Origin: Flavobacterium soyae
GTDB lineage: Bacteria; Bacteroidota; Bacteroidia; Flavobacteriales; Flavobacteriaceae
Reading direction: 5' to 3'
DNA length: 64,000 nt
NCBI RefSeq assembly: GCF_021245985.1
Contig: NZ_JAJQXA010000005.1
Span: 124,001-188,000 of the forward strand
Part shown: piece after piece, positions 12,354-24,755 of the stretch
How positions within the stretch are numbered: the first letter of the stretch is position 1
Layout: each line of letters begins with the position of its first letter
Notes under the pieces: generated by a model
Databases searched by the model: none
Seen by the model: the letters and a program-made list of their open reading frames with translations, nothing else
What the model was told of the DNA's origin: nothing
Program-made: the position numbers and the translations under genes

Positions 12354-12581
12354 TTCAAGCTGCTGGTTTAATAATTCAATAAATAAATTGGCTATAAAAA
12401 AGTTTAATCCCTACGGGATATTTTTTCGGGTAGATTTTATTATTCCACTGTCAATATTTAACTCCTAACGGAGTAACAAAAAAATATCTCGGAGAGATTA
12501 CATATTGGTAGAATTCAATTTATTCATGTCAAATTTTGTCCCGTAGGGACTACCTTTATTAACTAGCAGCTTGAATTAATT
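12348..12581. repeat. Element B copy 1 (inverted-repeat element)
   Basis: A ~234-bp non-coding element whose 21-bp ends (12348-12368 and 12561-12581) are inverted repeats with one mismatch. Inner inverted pairs are TCCCTACGGGA (12408-12418) with TCCCGTAGGGA (12539-12549), plus small hairpins ACTCCTAACGGAGT (12461-12474) and ATCTCGGAGAGAT. The left end overlaps the last codons and stop of the GH2 gene. A second copy is at 38953-39278. There is no ORF, so it resembles a MITE or REP-type element mobilised in trans. Confidence 0.8.
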
Positions 12582-12604
12582 AATAAAAGCAGAATAATTA
12601 ATAT

Positions 12605-14524
12605 ATGAGAATATCAATGAAATATAGTATTGCCGCACTATTTGTTATTTTAAGTTCAATTAGCATAAATGCACAGGAAATAGTTTCGCCAAACGGGAAA
12701 GTAAAAGTTGTTTTGAATCTGCCTGAAAAAAATGCAGCACACAATCTTTCTTATAAGGCATTGTATAAAATAGGCAGCAAGTTTGTAGAAGTATTACCAT
12801 ATTCGAAACTAGGTATTAATCGCGCCGAGGAACAGTTTGCAGATAACCTGCGTTTTATTGCGGCATCAAAACCTGCTGCAATACATGATAAATATGAAAT
12901 GATTTGTGGTAAACGCCATGAATGTGAAAATTTCGCTACTGAAAAAACATTCAGTTTCGAGAATTCCGATCATCAGCCATTAGATATTGTTTTTAGGGTA
13001 TATAATGATGGTGTTGCCTTTCGTTATGTTTTCCCAAATCAATCAGACATAAAAATTAATATCACAAGTGAGGCTACAACGTATGTTTTACCTGAAAAAA
13101 CATTTCGCTGGATGCAGCCTTACGATCTTTCGTATGAAAAATTTTATCCGCTAAGCAAAACAGGTTTATCTGCTAATAAAGAACAGGAATGGGGTTTTCC
13201 AGCTTTGTACAAAGTAAATAATCAGCCAGTCTGGGCATTAATTTCGGAGGCAGATGTAACAGAAAATAATTGTGCTGCAAAGCTGAGTAATTTAAAAAAT
13301 GCTAACGAATATAAGGTTACATATCCTTCTGCCCGTGATAATTTTAAGCAGGAAGGAGTTATAACTACATTACCGTGGCATTCTCAATGGCACACGCTTA
13401 TCATTGGAAAATTATCAGATATTGTCGAATCTACTTTGATTACAGATGTCAGCGAACCAAACCAAATAAAAGATACTGAGTGGATTAAACCGGGTGCAGT
13501 TTCATGGATTTATTGGGCAAATAATCATGGTTCTAAAGATTACCAAAAGGTAGTTGAGTATGTTGATTTAGCTGTCGAAATGAACTGGCCTTATGTATTG
13601 ATCGACTGGGAATGGGATGTGATGGCCAATGGGGGCGATATAAATAAAGCAGTAGATTATGCAAGAAGCAAAGGAATAAAACCAATGATGTGGTACAATT
13701 CCGGTACAAGCTGGCTTGATCCAACACCTAATGACCGCTTACTTACAGCAGAAAAACGTGCCAAAGAATTTTCATGGCTGAATAAAATTGGTGTGTATGG
13801 AATCAAAGTCGATTTTTTTGCCGGCGACCAGCAGGATATGATGGCTTATTATATTGATATTTTAAAAGATGCGGCAAAACATCATTTAATGGTAAATTTT
13901 CATGGCGCAACGGTTCCCCGCGGCTGGGCGCGAACTTACCCAAACCTGATGACAACAGAGGCCGTGTACGGTGCAGAATGGTATAACAATAATGAGATAT
14001 TGACAGATAAAGCAGCAGCTCATAATGCGACACTTCCGTTTACACGTAACGTAGTCGGGTCGATGGATTACACACCTGTTACCTTTTCAAATTCGCAGCA
14101 TCCGCATATAACATCTTATGCCCATGAACTGGCTTTATCAGTTGTATTTGAATCAGGATTTCAGCATTTTGCAGACAGCCCATCTGCATATAAATCTTTA
14201 CCTGAAGAACCAAAAAACTTTTTGAAAGAGGTTCCAGCTGCGTGGGATGATACAAAGCTAATCGACGGTGTGCCGACAGAAAAAGTCATTATTGCCCGCA
14301 AAAAAGGAAATCAATGGTATATCGGCGGATTGAATGGAAAAGATACGCCTCAGACTTTACTAATAAAATTTGACTTTCTGGACAAAGGAATCCATGATTT
14401 GCATTTGATTAAAGACGGGAAGGATGATAAGTCTTTTTCTTCAGAAATAATAAAAATCAAAAAAGGAAGCATTGTTAAAGTGGAGTGTCTTTCAAGAGGA
14501 GGATTTGTTGGCGTGATAAAATAA
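12605..14524 (+). CDS. GH97 glycosidase, retaining alpha-galactosidase type
   Basis: Predicted periplasmic GH97 enzyme, 639 aa. A signal peptide (about 1-23, ending INAQ) is followed by the N-terminal beta-sandwich (EIVSPNGKVKVVLNL), the TIM barrel (WIKPGAVSWIYWANN onward) and a C-terminal beta domain. In GH97, retaining alpha-galactosidases carry an Asp nucleophile in IKVDFF and a Glu acid/base further on. Both are present here, as Asp403 in GIKVDFFAGDQ and Glu452 in MTTEAVYGAEW, so I predict release of alpha-galactose. The second GH97 (47515-49437) has Gly at the Asp position and is expected to differ. It is flanked by element B and element A, so it is probably transcribed alone. Confidence 0.88.
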   Translation: MRISMKYSIAALFVILSSISINAQEIVSPNGKVKVVLNLPEKNAAHNLSYKALYKIGSKFVEVLPYSKLGINRAEEQFADNLRFIAASKPAAIHDKYEMICGKRHECENFATEKTFSFENSDHQPLDIVFRVYNDGVAFRYVFPNQSDIKINITSEATTYVLPEKTFRWMQPYDLSYEKFYPLSKTGLSANKEQEWGFPALYKVNNQPVWALISEADVTENNCAAKLSNLKNANEYKVTYPSARDNFKQEGVITTLPWHSQWHTLIIGKLSDIVESTLITDVSEPNQIKDTEWIKPGAVSWIYWANNHGSKDYQKVVEYVDLAVEMNWPYVLIDWEWDVMANGGDINKAVDYARSKGIKPMMWYNSGTSWLDPTPNDRLLTAEKRAKEFSWLNKIGVYGIKVDFFAGDQQDMMAYYIDILKDAAKHHLMVNFHGATVPRGWARTYPNLMTTEAVYGAEWYNNNEILTDKAAAHNATLPFTRNVVGSMDYTPVTFSNSQHPHITSYAHELALSVVFESGFQHFADSPSAYKSLPEEPKNFLKEVPAAWDDTKLIDGVPTEKVIIARKKGNQWYIGGLNGKDTPQTLLIKFDFLDKGIHDLHLIKDGKDDKSFSSEIIKIKKGSIVKVECLSRGGFVGVIK

Positions 14525-14554
14525 AGTAATTATAAAAACAGTTGCTGAAATAAA

Positions 14555-14709
14555 TTTTAACACATAGAAATATAGATTTCTTTGCTAAAAATAAGGCGTT
14601 TCACTTGTTTTAATACATCCCGAAGCTTCGGGACACTAGCTATGTGAAAGAAATATGTTTCTTTTTGTATTCTTTTTTACAAATAAAATCTATGTTTCTA
14701 AGTGTTTAA
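14555..14709. repeat. Element A copy 4
   Basis: A ~155-bp palindromic repeat in the orientation of copy 2, with TTTTAACACATAGAAATATAGA at the left and TCTATGTTTCTAAGTGTT at the right. The CCCGAAGCTTCGGG palindrome is inside, and the flanking GCTATGTGAAAGAAATATG is shared with copy 2. Confidence 0.85.
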
Positions 14710-14942
14710 AAATAAGCCACAGATTAAAGGATTATAAAAATTAAAAAATAAAATCTGCAAAATCTGCGTGAAAAAATATTTAATATATAAATTTAATTTG
14801 GAAATCAACACAGAATCTATGTGTTTAATTGAGTTTTCATGACCCGAACAAAAAGAATAGAGGAAGGAATTACCCTAACAGGTTATTTTTCCAAAATTAG
14901 CATGCAATAGAAGATAAAATTAATAGAAATAACCCAAAAGAA
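14710..14942. other. Non-coding leader region before the third GH2
   Basis: An AT-rich stretch. CCACAGATTAAAGGATT and AAATCTGCAAAATCTGCGTG (14718-14772) look like a fragment of another dispersed Flavobacterium repeat. No ORF or convincing promoter is seen. Confidence 0.4.
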
Positions 14943-18535
<3,593 letters not shown>

Positions 18536-18568
18536 TGATAATAAAGAATAAGAGAAAAAATAAATAGA

Positions 18569-19339
18569 ATGACAAAAGATTCTTCCAGAAGAGATTTTAT
18601 TAAGCTCATGTCAGTGGCTGGAATTGCTATAACCGGACTGCCAATTGCTTGTTCAAATGCAAAATCAGTACTGGCAAAACCAAAAGAGGAAAACCTGGTA
18701 TTCTTGTTTCAGGGCGATTCTATAACAGATGGTAACCGGGGACGAAATGAAGACCCAAATCATATTTTGGGACATGGTTACTGTTTCTCTGTCTGCAGTA
18801 GAATTGGCACTGATTTTCCGCAATACGGTTTTAAATTTATTAATAGGGGTATAAGCGGCAACACAATTAGCGATCTCGAAAAAAGGTGGCAGGCAGATAC
18901 CTTAGATTTTAAACCTGATGTTTTAAGTTTATTAATTGGTATAAATGACGTAAATGCTTTGATAGAGGGAAAACAAGATGCACTGGATGTAAAAATGTTT
19001 GAAAGTACTTATCGTAAGTTATTAACTTCAGTGGTACAGCAAAAACCAAATATTTTGATCGTATTGGGATTACCGTTCTTTTTTGCTTCGGGCTGGCGTA
19101 AAGATCAGTATGCGAAGTGGCATCCATTGACAATAGAAAGAGCTGCTGTTATAAGAAAGATTGCTGCAGATTTTAATGCAGTTTTAATTGATTATCCTAA
19201 GGTTTTTGAAGATGCACAACAGCTTGCCCCAATTGATTATTGGATTTGGGATGGTATACATCCAACTGTATTTGGCCATGAATTGATGGCTCGTGAGTGG
19301 ATCAAACGAGTTAGTAATCGTTTAACTTTTTTAAAGTAA
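18569..19339 (+). CDS. SGNH/GDSL esterase with Tat signal
   Basis: A 256-aa SGNH hydrolase, probably an acetylesterase acting on side-chain acetyl groups. Block I is QGDSITDGN (nucleophile Ser), Gly and Asn blocks are NRGISGNT and LLIGINDVN, and block V is WDGIHPTVFGH with the Asp-x-x-His dyad, so the catalytic set is complete. The N-terminus SRRDFIKLMSVAGIAITGLPIAC carries a twin-arginine motif and ends in Cys in a lipobox-like context (PIAC), so it may be a Tat-exported lipoprotein. It lies 33 nt after the double esterase and 21 nt before GH42, in the same operon. Confidence 0.88.
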   Translation: MTKDSSRRDFIKLMSVAGIAITGLPIACSNAKSVLAKPKEENLVFLFQGDSITDGNRGRNEDPNHILGHGYCFSVCSRIGTDFPQYGFKFINRGISGNTISDLEKRWQADTLDFKPDVLSLLIGINDVNALIEGKQDALDVKMFESTYRKLLTSVVQQKPNILIVLGLPFFFASGWRKDQYAKWHPLTIERAAVIRKIAADFNAVLIDYPKVFEDAQQLAPIDYWIWDGIHPTVFGHELMAREWIKRVSNRLTFLK

Positions 19340-19360
19340 TATAACAATAAGTATAAAATT

Positions 19361-21445
19361 ATGAAGAAGTATTTAATGGCATTAATAGTAATAATGATCT
19401 CCGGAATTACCGTGAAATCACAAAATGCCAATTCGTATTTTCCAGATAAAAATCTGGTAACAACCGGAATCTATTATTATCCTGAGCAGTGGAATGAAAA
19501 CCAGTGGGAACGAGATATAAAGAAAATTGCCAATATGGGTTTCGAGTTTGTCCATCTGGCAGAGTTTGCCTGGTATAAAATGGAACCCGAAGAAGGGAAA
19601 TTCGATTTTGCATGGCTGGATAAAGTGGTTGATTTATGTGTAAAGAACAACCTGAAAGTGCTGATGTGTACACCTTCGGCAACTACTCCTACATGGATGC
19701 GTGTAAATTATCCCGAAACTTTCATTATGTACAGCCACTACACTCGTGCCGAGAATGGCACAAGAGGATTGGGTTCTATCACTAATGCCAAATACCGCAA
19801 GTTTGTTGAAAAAATTGTGAGTGAAATGGCCAAACGTTATGGACAGAATAAAAATGTAATTGGATGGCAGCTTGATAATGAACCTCCGGCAATTTCTGAT
19901 TACAGCCCTTCTTCTCAGGAAGCTTTCAGACAATGGCTGAAAAATAAATATAAAACCGTTGACACTTTGAATATTGCATGGGGAGCAGCTTTTTGGAGCC
20001 AATGGTTTAACAGCTTCGATCAGGTTATTATTCCCAACCCTGATTTGGTTGGCTGGTGGGGGAATAATCCCCATGCATTGCTCGATTTTAAACGTTATCT
20101 GGCCGATATGCAGGCTGAGTTTTTAGATTTTCAGGCAGATATTTTGCGAAATTCTATTTCGAAGGGGCAGTACATTACTACAAACTATACTGCTATTTGC
20201 ACCGGATCTGATCCAAGGCGAACTAAGAAAATGGATTTTGCTTCTTATACTGCTTATCCTAATGGAGGCAGCGATAATATTGGAGAATCAGGTTTTCGTT
20301 TGGGTAATAGTAAAGTAGTTCTTTTTGCGTCTGAATATTATAAATCGGTTGGAGGCGTTTCAGGAGTGATGGAAATGCAGCCCGGACCTGTAAACTGGGG
20401 ATCTTATAACCCGCTTCTATTGCCCGGTACGGTGCGTTTGTGGCTGTATCACAGCTTTGCGGCAGGAGGCAGACTTGCTTGTTCCTACCGTTTCCGTCAG
20501 GTCTTGTACAGTTCTGAGCAGTACCATGCCGGTGTAATTCAAACAGACGGCGTAACGCCATCGCAAGGAGGAGAGGATTATATTCAATTTATAAAAGAAA
20601 TAAAAGAGCTTAGAAAACAATACAAACCCAATGCAAAGTTGCCACAAAAGCTGGCAGAAAGATCAACTGCTATTCTTTGGAATCTTGAAAATTTCTGGTC
20701 TATCGACAGACAAAAACAAACTTTTCAATGGGATACCTGGAACTATCCGATTAAATTCCTTGAAATGACAAAATCTTTAGGTGCACCTGCAGATGTGATT
20801 TCTGAAACAGCAGATTTTTCTAAATATAAATTTCTTATTGTTCCGGCTTATGAGCTGGCTGATGCTGCATTAATAAAGAAATGGAACGATTATGTAACAA
20901 ACGGCGGGCATCTAATTATCACGTGTCGTACAGCCACTAAAGATCGTGTAGGACATTTTTGGGAAGGAGAATGGGCAGCTCCTGTTTCTGACCTTATTGG
21001 TGCGCATGTTAAAGCGGCTGATATGCTTTCTGGTTATGCCAAAGGAGACATTTTGATGAAATCATCCCATTACAGCTGGAACAATTGGGCTGATTTGCTT
21101 GAAGCCGATAAAGACACCGAAATACTTGCAACTTACAATAATCAGTTCTATAAAGGTAAAGCTGCAGTGGTAAAACGTAAATTAGGAAAAGGGACTGTTA
21201 CCTACATTGGTGTAGATACCGATGATTCAAAACTGGAGAAAGATATTTTGCGTGAGACCTACACAAAAGCCGGCGCTGCTACTGAGGATTATCCGGAAGG
21301 AATATATGTTTACTGGCGTGATGGATTTTATATAGCCGTAAATTATTCTTCAAGCGATTATACAATGACTGTACCAGCAAATGCTAAAGTACTTGTAGGG
21401 GAGAAAACACTAAAACCTGCCGGTGTTCTGGTTTGGAGCGAATAA
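19361..21445 (+). CDS. Secreted beta-galactosidase, GH42 (first copy)
   Basis: Predicted GH42 retaining beta-galactosidase, 694 aa, with a signal peptide (about 1-21). The barrel opens with GIYYYPEQWNENQWERDI. The acid/base is Glu174 in QLDNEPP, and the nucleophile is Glu338 in VMEMQPGPVNWG. The trimerisation-type beta/alpha domain (~440-620; LIVPAYELAD, GGHLIITCRT) and a small C-terminal beta domain follow. Its stop TAA overlaps the ATG of the Nudix gene (TAATG). A paralogue of the same length class lies at 60971-63112 on the other strand. GH42 enzymes usually act on galacto-oligosaccharides released from galactan or arabinogalactan. Confidence 0.92.
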   Translation: MKKYLMALIVIMISGITVKSQNANSYFPDKNLVTTGIYYYPEQWNENQWERDIKKIANMGFEFVHLAEFAWYKMEPEEGKFDFAWLDKVVDLCVKNNLKVLMCTPSATTPTWMRVNYPETFIMYSHYTRAENGTRGLGSITNAKYRKFVEKIVSEMAKRYGQNKNVIGWQLDNEPPAISDYSPSSQEAFRQWLKNKYKTVDTLNIAWGAAFWSQWFNSFDQVIIPNPDLVGWWGNNPHALLDFKRYLADMQAEFLDFQADILRNSISKGQYITTNYTAICTGSDPRRTKKMDFASYTAYPNGGSDNIGESGFRLGNSKVVLFASEYYKSVGGVSGVMEMQPGPVNWGSYNPLLLPGTVRLWLYHSFAAGGRLACSYRFRQVLYSSEQYHAGVIQTDGVTPSQGGEDYIQFIKEIKELRKQYKPNAKLPQKLAERSTAILWNLENFWSIDRQKQTFQWDTWNYPIKFLEMTKSLGAPADVISETADFSKYKFLIVPAYELADAALIKKWNDYVTNGGHLIITCRTATKDRVGHFWEGEWAAPVSDLIGAHVKAADMLSGYAKGDILMKSSHYSWNNWADLLEADKDTEILATYNNQFYKGKAAVVKRKLGKGTVTYIGVDTDDSKLEKDILRETYTKAGAATEDYPEGIYVYWRDGFYIAVNYSSSDYTMTVPANAKVLVGEKTLKPAGVLVWSE

Positions 21446-21918
21446 TGAATTCTGTGGAAACAATAAGAGAGGTAAATTTAGGGAGATCAGATAATCAGTC
21501 GGTTATAGATAAGATTTCAGTAGATTGTGTTGTTTTTTGTTATGATGAAGATGACCTCAAAGTTCTTCTTGTAAAAGAAGAAAAAGGAATTGGCCTTGTA
21601 AAATGGGGGCTCTTGTCGAGTATAGTCGAAAATAGAAATAATACTGATGATGTTGTACACGGTTTGTTGAAGAAATTTAAAATTCATTCTACTATTCTTT
21701 TCAAACAAATAAATTGCTCGATTTGCTATAATACGTCTGAGGCACGTTTACGATATTATGCTTTAATAGATATTGAGCATTACAGAATCAATTTTGGCTC
21801 TGATGTAATTCCAAGGTGGTTCAGGTTAAATGATGTACCGGATTTAGTATACAATCATAATGCAGCCTTAGATTTTTGTTTGGATGATTTAAACCGCTTT
21901 GTGGAGAAAAAAATATGA
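21445..21918 (+). CDS. Stand-alone degenerate Nudix sensor domain (NrtR/AraR-like, no HTH)
   Basis: A 157-aa cytoplasmic protein. DKISVDCVVFCYDEDDLKVLLVKEEKGIGLVKWGLLSS resembles the Nudix domain of NrtR-family regulators, some of which control arabinose genes in Bacteroides (AraR). The Nudix box is degenerate: the REUxEE stretch is replaced by HGLLKKFK, so hydrolase activity is unlikely. Regulators of this family continue after PDLVYNHNAALDFCLDDL with a winged-helix DNA-binding domain. Here the protein ends ~10 residues later, and the next 180 nt hold no such domain in any frame. It starts on the stop of GH42 (TAATG), which fixes ATG 21445; an in-frame TTG at 21433 lies inside GH42. It is possibly a sugar-binding co-regulator or a decayed regulator. 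Confidence 0.75.
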   Translation: MNSVETIREVNLGRSDNQSVIDKISVDCVVFCYDEDDLKVLLVKEEKGIGLVKWGLLSSIVENRNNTDDVVHGLLKKFKIHSTILFKQINCSICYNTSEARLRYYALIDIEHYRINFGSDVIPRWFRLNDVPDLVYNHNAALDFCLDDLNRFVEKKI

Positions 21919-22045
21919 GACTTTAATATTATATCATATTTGTTGGTTGAGAAAATAAAAGGAGATATAAAAGTATAGGGAAACCTAAAAACTATACTAA
22001 GCATTTATACATTTTTATGAAATTTTACAACTTATGGTTAAATAG

Positions 22046-22076
22046 ACTATAAGTATAGTTTTAAATAGTATATTTA
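22046..22076 (+). promoter_or_regulatory. Palindromic operator and -10 box before GH43
   Basis: ACTATAAGTATAGT (22046-22059) is a perfect inverted repeat of ACTATA around AG. An outlying AAAACTATAC (21987-21996) is the inverse of GTATAGTTTT (22053-22062). Ten bases downstream, TATATTTA (22069-22076) is one base from TAnnTTTG, 30 nt before the GH43 ATG. The palindrome would cover the -33 region, as expected for a repressor site. Confidence 0.5.
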
Positions 22077-22106
22077 CAACTTCACTATTAATTTATTAAA
22101 AAGAAA

Positions 22107-23615
22107 ATGACACTAAGAACAATACAAGTATTTTTACTCATGCTTTTTTTCGTTTCTGCGATAACTGCGCAAAACCAGCCAGAAGCTATAGACAATAAAC
22201 CAACCTATCAAAACCCAATCTTTGGAGGAGATTATCCTGACCCGAGTTTGCTGCGCGAAGGTAAAGATTACTATATGGTGCATTCGTCCTTTGATTATTA
22301 TCCTGGGCTTACGATATGGCATTCACAGGATTTAATTAACTGGGAGCCAGTTACAAGTGCTTTGCAGAAATATGTGGGTGATGTGTGGGCTCCCGATCTT
22401 GTAAAGTATAATGGCAAATATTATATTTATTTCCCTGCCAATAAAACCAATTTTGTAGTTAGTGCTGATAATATAAATGGCCCCTGGAGCGATCCTGTAG
22501 ATCTCAAAATTGGCAATATCGACCCCGGACATATTACAGATGACAAGGGCGGCCGTTATCTGTACTTCAGTAATGGCGATTATATTGGTTTATCCAAAGA
22601 TGGACTTAAAACGATTGGTGAAGCTAAACATGCTTACGATGGCTGGGTTATTCCCAGAGAATGGTCAATTGAATGTTTTTGTATGGAGGGACCAAAACTT
22701 TTTAAAAAAGGGGAATATTATTATTTGACAGTTGCAGAAGGAGGAACTGCGGGACCATCTACGAGCCATATGGTAATTTCAGCGCGTTCCAAAACTCCAT
22801 TTGGTCCTTGGGAAAATTCTCCGTATAATCCAATAATGAGAACTCAAAACAGCGATGAGAGATGGTGGTCAAAAGGACACAGCACCATTTTTGAGGATTA
22901 TAATGGTAAATGGTGGATGATGTTTCATGCTTACGAAAAAGGATACTATAATTTGGGACGTCAGACACTCCTACAGCCTGTAGAATGGACAAAGGACGGC
23001 TGGTATAAAGTTCCAGATAAAATACAGACAGATAAGCCTATTAGCAGGCCGCAGGGTACAGCAGTTTCGCGTTTTTCACAGAGTGATAATTTTTCAGGCA
23101 CACAGCTTCAACCACAGTGGAAATTTTTTAATGGAGTTGATAATTCACGTTTTAAGATAACTAATAATAGTATTGTCATAAAAGGTAAAGGCAATGGAGT
23201 AGGTAACAGTTCTCCTATGGTTTGTGTACCATCTGGTCATTCTTATACAGCCGATGTTGAAATGGAAATTGAAGGTGATGCCATTGGCGGGCTGGTACTT
23301 TTTTATGACAATAGTCATTATTCTGGTATTTTGGCAGATAAGGAAAATATCCTGGCAAACCTTAGAGGATGGCAGTTTGAGACAGAGAAAAATGTACATA
23401 AAAGACATGTATATCTTCGACTGAAAAACATAAAAAATAATGTAGATATGTTTTATAGTCTTGATGGCAGGCAATGGATTAAAATTGAAAATTCTGCCGA
23501 AGTTTCTTCTTATAATCATAATGCTTTAAGCGGATTTCTAGGTCTTAGAATAGCGCTTTGTTCTATAGGGGAAGGTAATGTTACTTTTAAAAATTTTAAA
23601 TATTCGAATCTTTAA
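22107..23615 (+). CDS. Secreted GH43 glycosidase with C-terminal beta-sandwich
   Basis: Predicted GH43 inverting enzyme (arabinofuranosidase, xylosidase or galactosidase type), 502 aa. The signal peptide ends ITAQ (about residue 22). The five-bladed propeller (~30-310) carries the three family acids: base Asp in DYPDPSLL, modulator Asp in NIDPGH and acid Glu in CMEGPKLF. Residues ~325-502 form a concanavalin-like sandwich (DNFSGTQLQPQWKFF ... FKNFKYSN), as in GH43 enzymes with a C2 domain. It has its own promoter-like region after the Nudix gene. It ends 25 bp before the convergent 344-aa gene, with no obvious terminator between. Confidence 0.88.
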   Translation: MTLRTIQVFLLMLFFVSAITAQNQPEAIDNKPTYQNPIFGGDYPDPSLLREGKDYYMVHSSFDYYPGLTIWHSQDLINWEPVTSALQKYVGDVWAPDLVKYNGKYYIYFPANKTNFVVSADNINGPWSDPVDLKIGNIDPGHITDDKGGRYLYFSNGDYIGLSKDGLKTIGEAKHAYDGWVIPREWSIECFCMEGPKLFKKGEYYYLTVAEGGTAGPSTSHMVISARSKTPFGPWENSPYNPIMRTQNSDERWWSKGHSTIFEDYNGKWWMMFHAYEKGYYNLGRQTLLQPVEWTKDGWYKVPDKIQTDKPISRPQGTAVSRFSQSDNFSGTQLQPQWKFFNGVDNSRFKITNNSIVIKGKGNGVGNSSPMVCVPSGHSYTADVEMEIEGDAIGGLVLFYDNSHYSGILADKENILANLRGWQFETEKNVHKRHVYLRLKNIKNNVDMFYSLDGRQWIKIENSAEVSSYNHNALSGFLGLRIALCSIGEGNVTFKNFKYSNL

Positions 23616-23640
23616 TTAAAGCAAATAGGAATAAAATAGT

Positions 23641-24675
23641 CTATCGTATCTGATACCAATTAATGCCATCACTCTGTACTTCAATACAGCTTGAGGCATT
23701 GATTGTATTTACGGAACTTCCTGCTAAATTAATATAATTTACTGTGAGGGATTTTGATGAGGCTGAATTATTAATAATATTATATATTCGACCCGTTATT
23801 CCAGACGAAGCGGCGGGCAGCGTAACAGTAAATGCAGATCCAAGCGGAATGATTACTGTTTTATGGGTCTGATCTAATGTTAAATCTGCTGAAATAACTG
23901 TAATACTATTGGCAATACTGCCATTTACCTGAAAAGTAGATGCTGGTGAAATTCCGACTCCAAAACTCCCCGTATTGGTAAACCTGGCAAAGGTAGTAAA
24001 AGCCGTTGTATTAGTATATTTACCAAAAGCGAGATGCGCTGTTGCAGCATTCGCTGTAAAAAAACGCAGTGCATCTGTTGTACCAGTCTGAGCAGCTGAA
24101 ACTTTCTCCATACCATAAGCATCACCTATAGATGTATTATATACTGCCGAAATTCCCATTCGTGTGTCTTTTGCAAAATCTAATTCGACTGGAGCCTGAA
24201 ATTCAGTCCTTCCGCCCGAAAAAATAAGATTATTAGATCCCAAAGTGACTGTACGATTGCCAGTAAGCGTACCATTACTGTTATAAATCTCAGTTGCGGT
24301 TACTGATGTTCCTAATGTAGTTTTCCATACACCGCTGATATAGACAAAAGTCACGGCCTGGCCATTGAGAATAGTAGTACCTGAAAATGCTGCATTAAAA
24401 CCGCCGGTAGTATTATTTGAAATAGTTAATAAATGTCCATCAATAGTCGGGACAAATGCTGTTACAGTTACAGTGCCTGTAGCAGTGCCTGTAATACTGG
24501 CCAGCGAAGTATCAGTATTAATACTGGCCGCATTAGAAGCCACCGTAAAATTTGCCTGCCTAAGTGTGACCGCTCCGTTAATATCCAGCATCGTTCGGGG
24601 ATCAGTAGTATTCATCCCAATTTGAGCAAAGGATAAGAAGGGAATAAAAAACAAGAGCAGAATTTTATTTTTCAT
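23641..24675 (-). CDS. Secreted 344-aa repeat-family surface protein (paralogue 1)
   Basis: Function unknown. A signal peptide (MKNKILLLFFIPFLSFAQ) is followed by IGMNTTDPRTMLDINGAV, a start often seen in Flavobacteriaceae cell-surface or fibre-like proteins. The rest is Thr/Ser/Asn/Gly-rich predicted beta structure. A C-terminal block (DLTLDQTHKTVIIPLGSAFTV, ending CIEVQSDGINWYQIR) resembles phage-tail or adhesin tip modules. There is no T9SS sorting domain and no lipobox. It is tandem with a near-identical-length paralogue 80 bp upstream (24756-25790), which it matches over its whole length at roughly three quarters of residues. It is probably a surface or secreted structural protein. Confidence 0.75.
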   Translation of the reverse strand: MKNKILLLFFIPFLSFAQIGMNTTDPRTMLDINGAVTLRQANFTVASNAASINTDTSLASITGTATGTVTVTAFVPTIDGHLLTISNNTTGGFNAAFSGTTILNGQAVTFVYISGVWKTTLGTSVTATEIYNSNGTLTGNRTVTLGSNNLIFSGGRTEFQAPVELDFAKDTRMGISAVYNTSIGDAYGMEKVSAAQTGTTDALRFFTANAATAHLAFGKYTNTTAFTTFARFTNTGSFGVGISPASTFQVNGSIANSITVISADLTLDQTHKTVIIPLGSAFTVTLPAASSGITGRIYNIINNSASSKSLTVNYINLAGSSVNTINASSCIEVQSDGINWYQIR

Positions 24676-24755
24676 TTTAATTGTCCTTTAAGATTATGTA
24701 ATAAAGTTTCGGCCTTCAATTTCACATTGATAAGTCTGTCAAAACTCTTTCTGCC

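Noticed and set aside
24365..24636. Overlapping + strand ORFs inside the 344-aa paralogue
   Set aside because: Mirror of Thr/Val-rich coding on the - strand, and repeated in the second paralogue for the same reason.
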